Below are positions 45,848 to 57,300 of a stretch of 64,000 nucleotides of DNA, piece after piece. Source of the DNA: Oscheius sp. JU75 (lineage: Eukaryota; Nematoda; Chromadorea; Rhabditida; Rhabditidae); contig JASJZC010000004.1 of NCBI GenBank assembly GCA_037178855.1, positions 4,340,001 to 4,404,000 on the forward strand, in the 5' to 3' direction. The notes beneath the pieces are model-generated. The model was given only the letters and a program-made list of their open reading frames with translations. It searched no databases and was not told the origin of the DNA. The number at the start of each line of letters is the position of its first letter. Position 1 is the stretch's first letter. A program made the position numbers and the translations under genes.

Positions 45848-48800
45848 TTACTTGAAGGACAAATTCTCCGAGTCTTCGTTAATGGTGTCCATTTCGGTTC
45901 GGGCCTTTCGTTGTTGTTGGAGGGTGTTGGGCGAAGGTGGCATATTGCTCACTTCCAGAAGAGATTCCCTCGTGTTAACTAGCTGAGTCTGAAAATGGTT
46001 GCTTTTCTCATAAAATGGAGTATCTAACCGGCTCATTGTAGCCATATTTTGCTAGAATCCTTTCCTTTTTGGCCGGAGGCTCGGTCAGCGAGTCCATGTC
46101 GAGTTCTGGATGACAGCGTTCCGGGGCCTGACTGCTTCGCTGTTCCCACTTCTGTTTCACTTTGGAGCAACTGTTTTGGACCTGCGAAAGTTTTGAGGCG
46201 CAGTCTTTTGCGACATTATCGGAATATTGACACTTAACGAGAATTGAGAATATGCTAACTGGATAGCTAACCTGCTCTTTGCAAATTTTTTTGACATCAT
46301 GGGTGAGATCTCCCCGAGACAAATCGACACGGTCACATGCGTCTCCGGATAGCTGGAACCCAAAAATACAAGAAAACTGAAGTGCATACACACCGTTGTT
46401 TGGTCGATAATTTCCTTTTGGTGAGACTTGATCGATGCCTCCATTTCTGCCGAGAGCTTGTCGACATCTTGTTTGCGACTTATGGTATAGTCCTCAATGC
46501 CGGCTTTGACTTCTTGGACAGCCGATTCCACCGTCTCTCTGAAAGGGTGTTTGAGCTGGTTGAATGAAAATGGATTACCTCTGTCTGCCGATTAACGGAA
46601 TGACATTGGTAATGTGGGAACTGATCTCTTTCAACTTCTCATCGGTGGTATCGTCATGGGATTGACCGATATCGGACAGCACCGCGTGATGCTCGATGCG
46701 AGAGTTGCCATTTTCAGCGTCCAGTAAAGTCCATTCGTTAAAAAGCTTCAAATCATTCTGGCGTTTCTCCTCGAATAGGGTTTGAAGATGTGTCATGATG
46801 CTATTGGCCTGAAATCGCAATGCTGAGAAAGCTTTTAAGACAGCAAAGATACATTTGATTGAAACAAATTGGCATCTTTGGAAATGATCTCTCGCAAGCG
46901 ATCACGGCTCTCCTTTTCCTTGCCGAAGACATCTCGTTCACGCGAAATCCAACCATTCAGTTCCTTCTGATGTTCTTCTTCTGCGGAGATCAGGGCACTG
47001 ACAGATCCCTGTATCGACTTGGTGAGATCAAGTATGGAAGTAGTGGTCAATTCGACAGATTGATGCATATTTTCGGCCTTCTGAACGAGAGATTCCATAG
47101 CTGATGAAGCCGAGGTGAGCATGTGATCCAACGACGTTTTCATCGTATTCATGCACTCCTGAATTTATTGATGAGAACAAGTAAAAAAAAATAACCTTCT
47201 GCAGATCGTCTATCTTCCGACGAATGGAATCACTATTGGCTCTGATCACTTGAACATCAGCTGTGCTCGACAAACTAACCTCGTCTAAAAGCATGGGATA
47301 TAGTGAATGGTGAAAAATTCGAAGAGCGGTAGCCAGGTATAAAAACTAACCAAGTTTATTATTGAGCTTTTTCGTCATCAGGTGAATACTGGAAGCCAGC
47401 TTTTGCAGTTCATCCTTCACCGGCTCGATGATAGGTACAACGAAATTATTGAAGTTTTCAACAGCCATCTCGTTTTTTGCGTGAACATCAGCAAGGTCAT
47501 CTTCGACTGACCACCATTTCTCCATGGTGTCCTTCTGTCTGTTGACCACTTCACGTGTCTAAAAGTTTGGCGTATACAAGTACTTTGAGCAGCTCGCCTG
47601 TTGGAGTTCGCGGAAGAAGGTCTTTGCCTGGCTGTGCATGTATTTGAAGGCACTGGAATAGGAATCGAGCTTGTGTTTGGTGTCACAAAGGGCCGTCTTC
47701 GTCTCATCGAGCTCAGAAACACGAGTTTCGAGTTTGGCCCTGTAGCGATGATTTAACTTGTAGACCTCTCTGTACTGTTCATCAAGTGTTTCGATGTCAT
47801 CCGTGTGCTGCTTGAGTTTGAGGAAGTGTACCTCAAGTTGTTTCGTCAGCTCCTCGATCTCTTCCGCATTGGCCTTGATTCGTTGCTCCATATCTCTGCA
47901 CGTGAAATGTTATACAATGGAGGCCGAATACAAACTCGTATGATTCCGTGCTGAGATACACACCGCCAGCTTTCTGACGGGCTGCGAACAGGTCTCGTTG
48001 AAGCTTCTCGATCTGAGCGTTGTGCTCTTTGAGCAACTGCTTTCTCGAGATCTGTTTATTGCATTCCGGCGCGTTCTTGATGTTTTTGGCTCGCATCGCG
48101 TATTCTAGCGTGGAAATGGTCTCCTGAAAGTGAGGCTGTGAAGGCAAGGAACAATCTCGTACCTCATAATTACTGGACGCAGGGCTAATCGTGGCGATAA
48201 TAGAGGTGATTGTTCCGCCTCCGAGAGAGTCTTGTAGGATCCTGGTCAACTTCGATTCTCTGTACGGTACGTGGAGAGCGGACGACGTCAATGACGTAAT
48301 TACGCGACCGAGGGTAAGGAGCGAGGTGTTGATGTTGCCTGCCTCTTTGGCCCTCTTACCCTCGGCTCCGCTACGTCCAATGCTCTCACTTCCTGCCAAG
48401 TCGACGAGATTCAGCTTTCCCTGGAAAAAAAGATAAATTTTGGAACATGTAACGATAAACAAAGCAAATATACCTACTGTTTTAAGCAGCTCTTCCCCTG
48501 CTTCAGTACATTCTCTGATAACGACCGTGGCTGTAAATATGGAATGAGATCTTGATGATGTCCTGTTCATTAGCGTGGAGGCAGTCTGGCGTTTTTCGGC
48601 CCCTCGTTGTAGCAATTTGTAGACTTCCGATCGTGTGCGTACAGGCACCTCTTCGACTCCGCTGATGACGACGGCTCCTTTTCGAGACGGATCGTCGTAA
48701 AGGCGTAGTCTTTCGCGGTCGTCCACGTCGGGGGCCAGGAGGTCGTATAGCTCTTAATTATAATAACTTTTGTAAACAAAAATTACGGGAGCTCATTTAC

Positions 48801-49422
48801 TGGGCATCGTTTTTAGTTTGCAAAATTGCAAGATAAAGTTACTTACCCTCGTTGTACAGCTCCACATAGGAGACTCGCACCGTGAATTCACTTGTCATCT
48901 AAAAATAAGCTCTCAATAGGAAAGACTGACAATCTTACGTTTTTCTCGAGCTCTTTGAATATTGTCTCGACAGCGCGGGGTGTCATTCCGGTAGTCGGAT
49001 CGCTTTCAGCGCTGGCAGCATCACTCCGGCCTCCTTCCATTGTATAGGTCTTGCCTGTGCCGGTTTGTCCATAAGCGAAGACGGTGCAGTTGTATCCTCA
49101 ACAAGCAGTTTGGTACAAGTGCATCTTCGAAAAGCTCACCTGATAGGACTCGGTCGACCTGCGGCTGGACGACTTTGTCAAAAATGGCCTGCTGGCTGTA
49201 TGATGGATCGAAAACTTCGTCAAATGGCCCGTAAGCCTTGTTCTTGCAGTGGATATTCTTTCCGTCATAGCGAGCGATCGTCGTGTTGTTTTTATTCCTC
49301 TCGTCGTCATTTAGTGGCCTACAAAAGTATTGCTGGAAAAATGAGACAAAACATACGTACCTTCCCCTGATGCACACTTTTACATTACACTTGGGTATAT
49401 CGATTGAATTCGCCTTCTTCAT
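45848..49422 (-). CDS. bmk-1: Kinesin-5 motor (KIF11/Eg5/BMK-1 type)
   Basis: Kinesin-5 is the homotetrameric plus-end motor that slides antiparallel spindle microtubules. The start at 49422 gives [20 protein letters not shown]. The motor domain shows [29 protein letters not shown] (P-loop, near 49060), [37 protein letters not shown] (switch I), [20 protein letters not shown] (switch II), [34 protein letters not shown] and [33 protein letters not shown], the neck region and the EAGNINTSL context match kinesin-5. A long coiled coil follows to about 46.0 kb. The C-terminus has only a weak BimC-like region ([14 protein letters not shown], then [11 protein letters not shown]). Many short introns. 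Confidence 0.95.
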
Positions 49423-50436
49423 TCTGAAAATGGGAGTGGGAAAACTAATAGTTCGAAAATAATTCGCGCCTGAGAACAGTTAGAGCGCAAATACTGCAGC
49501 TACGAGGGAAAAGCATCAAAAGCACGAGTACTATTAAAGGGCGTCCCTAGTGGACCAGCAGAGGTTTTTCTTCTTCTATATTCTTTCGAAATAAAATCTA
49601 AATTTTCTCTAAAAACTTTTAGCAATCACAATGGCACACAAAGGGAGGGCTAAGTTTGAACAGAAAATCTGCTATGTAACGGATCTAAGCCTGCGAAAAA
49701 GGATATAGACTTTCATTTCTGAATAAATTAGTATGCATTCTGGTAAGATCACACGTGGCTAAATGGAGTCTAAATGCAGTAAAAAATGCCTTAAAATGAT
49801 TAAAGATCTTTTGGAGTCGATTTCGGAAAAAAAAATGAGAAGAAAACATTTTGGGACCCTAGAGGTTCAATAGTACCAAAACATGTAGGAACAATGATTG
49901 GAAACAAATACAGGAGGATAGAAATCGGCACGAAATATTGTTGAACTGGAATCCACTACGAAAATGCGAATCACCGAAAGGTACGGTCAATGAAGTTACT
50001 TTACGAATTCGCCCAAAAACGGGTTTGCTGAAGTAATTCCTCCATTTACAGAAATCCTAACTATGTTTATTGAATTCAGCGTGTAAAATAACCTCTAGTG
50101 AAAAGATACAGAAATCTGGGAGCTTTTCCATTGTTGTTCCAACATAATAATTTTCCAATATCTGCTATTTTTCTGCTCCAGGTGTTTTTTTTCGAGAAGA
50201 AAACGCTGGTTGGATCCATTATAATTTGACGCCAGTTCAAACCCGATTTTTGTCGTTTCACTTTCAAAGCCAAATGCTATAATACAAAGGGTCAGTCTTC
50301 ACGAGTCTTAATGGGGGAGGGATATTCTTCAATCTGTCGGTGCCTTCAATGAAATACAGTTATACATGCCGAATAACTTGGATGAGGTTTATTCAGTTTG
50401 GCTGATTTTCTCGAACAAGCAGAAAGACAGGATCAT
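49423..50436. other. Intergenic region between kinesin-5 and the Cys-loop channel
   Basis: About 1 kb of A/T-rich DNA. Open frames are short and no family or structured RNA is recognised. Confidence 0.5.
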
Positions 50437-50441
50437 TTATT
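50436..50441 (-). terminator. AATAAA overlapping the channel stop codon
   Basis: On the minus strand the last codons read ACC CAA TAA ATG, so AATAAA overlaps the TAA stop. If used, the 3' UTR would be only about 15-25 nt. Confidence 0.35.
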
Positions 50442-52206
50442 GGGTTAGTTTAGCAAATTTGTCAATAAAATAGGAGCCAAGAAACAAAATTGTAAAGACC
50501 ACTGCAGTTACTGGTCTGATCAGCGGAACGGCATTCTTCCAGTTCATTGACTGTCCTGAACAGAAACCGTTTGTGCATCAGTTCTCAAAACAAGCCTTTT
50601 TCCATTTCCAGTTTCCCAACAGCGTACGGCCTGATGTGTTCCAAGTAGGGAGCCAGGAATAGAGGCGGTCCGTAGTTAGTCTACAACGAGAAAGACAAAC
50701 CTTTGAGAATCAGTATGACACAACCTACCACATTTCCAAAGCTGTGGAAAAGAAGATGAACAGCTAGTGCCATTACCAGTAGCATCATCAGTTCACCGTA
50801 AAGAGAAACTCAAGAGACTTTTCTGTGAGCAATAAACAAACAAACTGGATTTTGGTATTCCCATAACAACGAGTGGGACTCCCTGTGTCAAGTCTTCCAT
50901 GAAAACGAAAAGGATGAGAAGGGTGCTGAGCAGAGAGTAGAAGGCGTAGGTGACTTTGACGATAAAGAACGAAGAAATCATCAGGGAGAAGATTATCTAA
51001 AAACAGTTTGTGCTTGTCCACTCGACTTACAAAAATAGGAAGGATAATGTTGACACCGAAGAGAGCAGAATGCCTTCGGAACGAGATTGTCAGTCTTGAC
51101 ATCGACCTGGATAAACGTGTTTTCTCTTTACATGTATCCATATTACCAGCTGGTTGCTGCATCCTCATCCGTTATTGGCTCAGACGCGGTATAGTTTCCT
51201 CCTCGGTAGTACTCCACGCTGGTATTAATGCTGAGGATCTCGAAATCCGACACAATTTTTTTATCGGACTGAGCTCCCCATCCTGAACCCAGTTCTAAGT
51301 GAAAACGATGCGTTTACCGAGCATAAGAGTAGGGGGAATATGAGGACCGTAGACATGGATATGAATCTTGTCCGTAGCTTCAGGAGTATACACGGAGATT
51401 GTGCAACTGTTGTAGTCGTCCGGGAAGTCGGAATAGTCGAAGGCGCAGCTTGCTTTGATTGAGAATGTCGGATACATTTCTACTTTAGCTCCCTAGAACA
51501 AGGAGGATGACAGTTTAAAAGATCCCAACCGCTTTCGCTCCGAGAGTCTGCAAAAGAACATGGGCCTGACTGGATATTTCGAAGATGGAATAGACACCCG
51601 AGGCAGTATTTGATACGGATAGTTTGGGATGCCAGACCTGAAGCAAAGAAGTTTGCACAAAACGAGAGAATCTGACCTGCCACTTTTTGCTACGAGTTAT
51701 CTTTATTCCATTGTAACTCTCCGGATCCCACCCAAGTTTCTCATCTTTCCATGTCTAAAAACTATTGATCAGCTCAGAAAAAGTTACCATGTAGAGATGA
51801 CCGTGAACAGTCAAGGTCTGTTCCTTCTGGTTGATGGAAATGTGCACAACATGCCAATGCAAGTAAATATCTATTGGGTCGGAGGCGTTTCTAAATTGAA
51901 ATTCCTTAAGATAGACAAAGGAGTCTTACTGAACAGGTCGAATCAGAGGCATGTAGTTCTTGAAAAGGTCTTTTTCCAAGGTGGATTCATGTTCGATGTA
52001 CGTCTTGTTGTAGATGGCTAAAGAACCCTCCTAGTTCAATTTGAAAAACTTAAAAGCATGCACTCTGATGTGTTGTATAAGAGAGCTACCTTGCGCGTCA
52101 GTATCTAAAGGATCAATTCCAAGGGGCTCGTCCATATCTCGTACGGGCTCATCAGAACCCAATGAGAGAACGGCTGTCAGGAGACAGCCCAATAGCAGCA
52201 GACGCA
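50437..52206 (-). CDS. Divergent Cys-loop ligand-gated ion channel subunit
   Basis: The ATG at 52206 starts a signal peptide (MRLLLLGCLLTAVLSLGS). The ligand-binding domain shows LYMTWKDEKLGWDPESYNGI, QVWHPKLSVSNTASG and a perfect Cys loop, CAFDYSDFPDDYNSC, with 13 residues between the cysteines and the central FPD. TM1 includes SALFGVNIILPIF, the TM2 region LLSTLLILFVFMEDLTQGVP, and TM4 VTAVVFTILFLGSYFID just before the end FAKLTQ. The usual Pro-Ala-Arg or acidic TM1-TM2 selectivity signature is not evident, so ion preference cannot be called. It resembles the divergent nematode LGC group related to acetylcholine receptors. The ligand is unknown. It is on the same strand as kinesin-5 but 1 kb away. 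Confidence 0.9.
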
Positions 52207-52382
52207 TTGTGAGGATTGTTTGGTAGTCAGTGTTTATGGTCCAGCTACGAAATCTGATACTACCGTCCATCGATCAGTCACTGGCAGATAGGAAAACATT
52301 GCCGGGATGAATATTTATTGAACAGGAGATGACCAGTCTCTTGTTTTTAAGCACGACGAGCAGATACTAATATACAAGCTGT

Positions 52383-52657
52383 TTATGGTTTACAGCCTCC
52401 GCAAGAGAGAGCACACTTCTGGGCGATCTCCGCGAACCGCGGGTCATCACAGGAATTTGCAGATTTGAAGATCTCGCAGTGTGCGTCCTCTAAAATTTTA
52501 GGCAGGTATGCTACAGATGAGGTCGACCTACCGTGTTCGTTTTTGCAAGCACTCGAAGCCATAGCGATGGCCAAGAAAGCGAAAAGAAGGAAGAAGATCT
52601 AAAGATGGAGGGATGGATTGGTAAACAGAGTTAGATGGAACTCACTTTTCCGAACAT
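52383..52657 (-). CDS. Small secreted ShKT-domain peptide
   Basis: Three exons (52646-52657, 52532-52598, 52383-52489) join in phase to give 61 residues. A signal peptide rich in Phe, Leu and Ala is followed by a six-cysteine domain ending in the ShKT CxxxCxxC pattern. ShKT domains in nematodes occur in many secreted proteins, some of which modulate ion channels, but the domain alone does not show toxicity. The first exon encodes only four residues. It is divergently paired with a similar gene at 53.7 kb. Confidence 0.82.
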
Positions 52658-53698
52658 TGTGAAAATGATGTTTTCCTACTGTTAAGCTAGGCATTTATAG
52701 TGGATATGAGACAACAAAAGAGGCGTGATTCCATTGATTCATTGTTCGGATATAATGAAACAGCAAACACGCAGCTCAAAAGAATAGTGTAGCTGTACTA
52801 AGCACGGTAAAAACAGCTAATAGCGTTTGTGAAGTTCCATTGGGAAGAGGTAAGAATTTGGTCAACCCCCAAAAAGTCAAAGATTCCAAACATCTTTTTA
52901 ATTCACTCGCCGGCTGTTCTCTTATACACAATGTACCTCCCAAAAAGAGAACATTCTTCTCATTGTTCCGTCACTTCTTACAATATAAATCGCAAGGAAA
53001 CTTCATGGCACCGTGGTTTATATGGGATCCAGATAAGCGTGTTTTAAATCGAACATTTATCAATCACCACACTGCTTTTGATGAATCACTAGGCGTAGGC
53101 TTATTTGAACAAAAAAGCTGGCAGCATTGCTCGTGCCACCTCATCAGTGCCAACGCCAAGCCCATAATGACTATTTACAGAAGCGCATTTGCCGCTATGA
53201 AGTCTTTCGAATTGTTCTGCAACTGTGAAATGTGATTCCAAACTTGAAGTAATGCAAGTTTACAGTTGTCAATGACCGGGTTAATATTTGGAAAAGTATG
53301 AAAGCGCGATAGACGGCTGTAATTATCACGGTGCGGAAAACTAGTGGATTTTAATAGCATTAGAAACCACTAAGTTAATGCTACTGTCGTTAGCTGCAGC
53401 CCATTCCAGAGCTGTGTTGGCCTAAAAGACTTGAAAAAATTTAGAAGATATCAGTATGTACACTACTGTATCTATTGAAATTATTCATTAGTCAAAGTTT
53501 TTTTGCAGATGCCTTGAAGTAGGCTGTTGATTTAGTTCTGTGTTTTCAGCAGGAGTCCACGTAATCTTTTCATAGGCATGTTGTCGATGTATCAATAGAC
53601 CTCCTTTCATTAGAAAAGCTGAACAAATTGTACTCCCCCGACATCCTCTGGCTGTCTTCAAAAGCCGAAGCTCGGCCGAAATTTCACTACTTGTCACC
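52658..53698. other. Divergent region between the two ShKT-like genes
   Basis: About 1 kb of A/T-rich sequence. A 131-codon + frame (52840-53235) begins at TTG, has no family signature and no splice context, so I leave it uncalled. Otherwise a putative shared promoter. Confidence 0.4.
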
Positions 53699-53958
53699 AT
53701 GTTCTCCAAGAGACTCTTCTTCCTTCTCCTGGTCGCTTTCGCCGTCCTCTTCGTCTCTGCTAATGCTGACGTCGCAACAGAGGAGTGCAAAGACGATCGT
53801 AAGTAATTGTGATCATATTAAAGCAACTCCATATTACAGTTGATGAAGATCTGTGCCGTATTATTGCCACAACATGCGGAACTGCAAACGAAATGGGCGC
53901 CGGGGACCAATGCAAGAAGTCCTGCAATCGTTGCGGTCCTGCTGTCGAAACTGCCTAA
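53699..53958 (+). CDS. Small secreted ShKT-like peptide
   Basis: Two exons (53699-53798 and 53840-53958) around a 41-nt intron encode 72 residues. A hydrophobic signal peptide ends near SANA, followed by a short acidic stretch and a six-cysteine domain with the CxxxCxxC end typical of ShKT. The spacing of the first cysteines differs from the 52.4 kb gene, so the ShKT assignment is a little weaker. Probably a diverged paralogue of that gene. A poly(A) signal lies 2 nt past the stop. Confidence 0.78.
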
Positions 53959-53960
53959 GC

Positions 53961-53966
53961 AATAAA
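53961..53966 (+). terminator. Poly(A) signal AATAAA of the plus-strand ShKT-like gene
   Basis: AATAAA begins 3 nt after the stop codon; a second, CAATAAAA, occurs about 65 nt later and may be the one used. Confidence 0.5.
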
Positions 53967-54313
53967 TCAACACAAGAATCTGCTCGTCGTGCTTCATCTA
54001 GCGAAGGACTGGTCATCCTTTGCTCTCAATAAAAATTCGCCCCGCAAACAATGTTTAACCTTCAGTAGTCAGCCAATGTGACACCAATATTAAGTCAGGA
54101 AATAAGCCACAAGGTAAAAATCATTACACATTTATAAATTAAACCGGTACAACCAGAATTCACTCGAAAGGCACAAGTACACGAGAATAAATTGGCAGTA
54201 TGAACATGTAAAGTGGAATCATTGTTTTGAATATGTACTGTAAGAGAAGCTTGAGGAATATTTTCAACTAATCAACACTAAGAGAGTGAAAGTAATTAGT
54301 GGCAAAGATATGC
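53967..54313. other. Convergent 3' region
   Basis: About 350 bp between the ShKT-like gene and the stop of the giant repeat gene. A/T-rich, no coding region seen. Confidence 0.5.
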
Positions 54314-57300
54314 TTAGAAAAGCCACTTGAAAGCCCGTTTAACTGCGATAGGTATCGTTGACCACTCGAAAGTTATCAGTCGATCATCTTTTCCCTTGAT
54401 AGTTGCCTAAACAAACTTGATTTTTACTGCTTTGAAAGAAGAAACCTTGTAGTTTGTTTTTGCCTCAGGTGCGCTACCACCTGCAGCAAAAGCATTTCCT
54501 TTGGCATTGCTATTAAGATACTGTGCCAGAAGTTGAGCGATGCGATCGAATCTAAACTGGATAGTTTCAGCTAAATCAGATACGCTTACGAGTGAGCAGG
54601 ATCAACACATAGTGTCGGATCCATTGGATCCCGTGTTAGGCCGTAGGGACATGCACAATAGAATGATCCTGGAGTGTTCACGCATCCATGAGAGCAGCCT
54701 CCGAGGCCATTCGAACATTCGTCAACATCTTCGGATTTATGTTAGACAGTGTATTTAAAGTTTTTTACCGAAACAGTTTCCATTTTTCAGCATGTAACCT
54801 TGTGGGCAACGTCCTCCGTGAGATGACACCTTAAGATTTCGTTCTTTGACAATAACGTTTGTACTAACCTTGCACGGACACTCTGAATTATTTGCCGGGG
54901 GAAGAGTTGAGATCGGCCGGTCTAGCTCCAAAATAACGTCGCAGCTTGGACGTATAACGGCATCTCCTCCCGATCGACAGACACAGTTACACGGGGCTAC
55001 ATCGTTACTCGGCTGATAACTAGGGGGTGGCGTCGTATCTATACATTTACATAATATCAGTTGTTGATTACATGACAGACCGCTGGTGAGATCTGCTTCG
55101 GCACAGTTGCTATCTTGGATTGTTTTGTTTGCAGCGACTACGCAAACAGTATATACATTGTCAGTTGGAAGATCCTAAACACTCGTTTAATTTTTTTCAA
55201 AATAATGTTATGGTTTGCTCAAAAAAAGAAGGACTACCTTGTCCCGAAATGCTTACGTTGCGGGACTCCTGGGAGGGCGGGAATTCAAATTTTCCTTTTT
55301 ATCAGTCTACAGCCTTCATTCTCTTTGTTCTCCGGAGTTTTTCGTTTGCTTCCGGTAAAAGCTGCTAGTAGACACGCTTTAGAAATTAAAGGGACGGAAG
55401 AGAACCCGAAAACAAGCTGCTAGACTGAAAACCAAAAAGAGCAAAAAATTAACTCGATTTGAAAAGTATTCTAGACGCACGGGATTTCAGATAGAGTTAA
55501 TTTTTCTGGTTTTCAGTCTAGCAGCTTGTTTTCGCGTTCTCTTTCGTTCCTTTTGTTTATAAAACGTGTCTAATAGCAGCCTTTACCAGAAGCAAACAAA
55601 AAACAACGAAAATGAAGGCTGCACATCGATAAAAAAAAATCTCAAAAAAAAAAACTGCTAAATTTGAATCCCCGCCCTCCCATGAGTCCCGCCACGTAAG
55701 CATTTCGGGACACTGTAGTCTTTCTTTTTTGAACAAACCATACCGCTATTATTGTTCCAAAGCTGTCACGACACATGGCTGGTCGTGTTTGCCAGTTCTT
55801 TTGAGGTATATTCTTGTCGTGTGTATAGAGTATGGTGTAGTTCTAAAATAGCGAAGCCTGCTTGTTTTTTGTTTGTTTTACCGATTTATTGTTTGTGCAG
55901 CATGTCCAAGAAACACTGAAAGAGTTTGGTGATAATGTTATTACTTCTATGTTGGATGGTTCGCTGGTTGCATGAAATTGTTCTGTAAACTGCCTTATCA
56001 ATGTGAACTTGCAAACCCACTATTTGCAAGAGGTACGGAAGTTGTTTTCTTGAATGATTTAGAAACGGTGGTGGCTGTTAGGTGATCGCAAATAGCGTAA
56101 GAAAGCCAGCTGTTGAAAAGATCATTTGGAGAGTTCCACTCGCTGAGATGAATAACTCTGTGAACCTCATTGTAGGCCAACTGGATCTCACCCACCTTGT
56201 TGCAATCTTTCCAGCCATTTGAGACAGTAGTTCAGTAGTAGGTTTTCGAACAGACAGACCAACAAACTTGTGATTGTACTTTTCTGCTGCAAACTCTGCA
56301 CTGGGCAAAACTTGATCTCTGATTTTGGTATTAGGACTACCCAAAATTGCACTTACTTGCTGGTACTGTCAGAACTGACAACTAACATTATCCGTTCTGA
56401 TCCATAAATGAATTTGTCATTGGAAAGTTCAATCATTTCGTCGATAGCAGCACCGAGAATGGCAGATTCCGTATCCTCACTAAAACATTTTAAAGTCTGA
56501 TGAGTTATTACTAGCCTTGTTTGTGTCACATCGACAAGAATATTTTCGACTTCAGCGGTTCCAAGTGCTGGATATCGATTGACCACTTTTTCGCTGTTCA
56601 CTGTTATCATATTCACTGTGACCAAACGTTCGTCATGATCGAATTTTCGGCTGAAGAATTGCCCAACGTGATCCAAAACTAGTCGGAAGTCCTGTAAAAT
56701 CTCAATCTGCGTCATAAAAAGAATCTCACCTGAGCTGTTGACCTTGATGTCACATCGATCAAAATGTTGATTTGCATAGGTCGTTTGATTCCATCGCTAC
56801 AAAGAGCAGGAGTTTCAATCGCGCGCGTGGTTCTCCATCTGTTGTATTTTTTTTAAAATAAAAGAAAATATTTAATAACCTGGGTGTTGTGATGTCCCGC
56901 TTTGTAGTGTGATGCAATGTAAAAACAGTCGGCGTGGTAAGTTCAGATGGCATGCTTCGGCTGCAGATATAACGACTCAGTGAACTGATTTGCAAGTCAA
57001 CATCAAAGGGAGAATGCACTTGATAAAGGCGCTCCTCGTTTTCTTCACCTAAATAGGAGATATTAGTTCTACAGTGAACAATTTTACCGGCAATTCGCTT
57101 GAGAACAGATAACTGATCTGGGTCAGACTGGACTGCCACAACGAACAACTGAACGTTGTACGTTTCGCGAAGGTCGGCTGCTGCACCCGCCGCATTACCC
57201 CTAGGAACCAGTACAACCTAAGAATGTAGCGTACCTATTTCTCCCGTTTGTAATCATAATCACAATGCGACTTGCATTTTCTCGACCGTGGAGCTAAAAA

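Noticed and set aside
52840-53235. 131-codon + strand open frame between the ShKT genes
   Set aside because: It starts at TTG, not ATG, has no known motif, no signal or splice context and lies in A/T-rich intergenic DNA.
55115-55423. Open frames of about 80-100 codons on the + strand at the left arm of the MITE
   Set aside because: They run from host exon antisense into the palindromic element and show no transposase motif.
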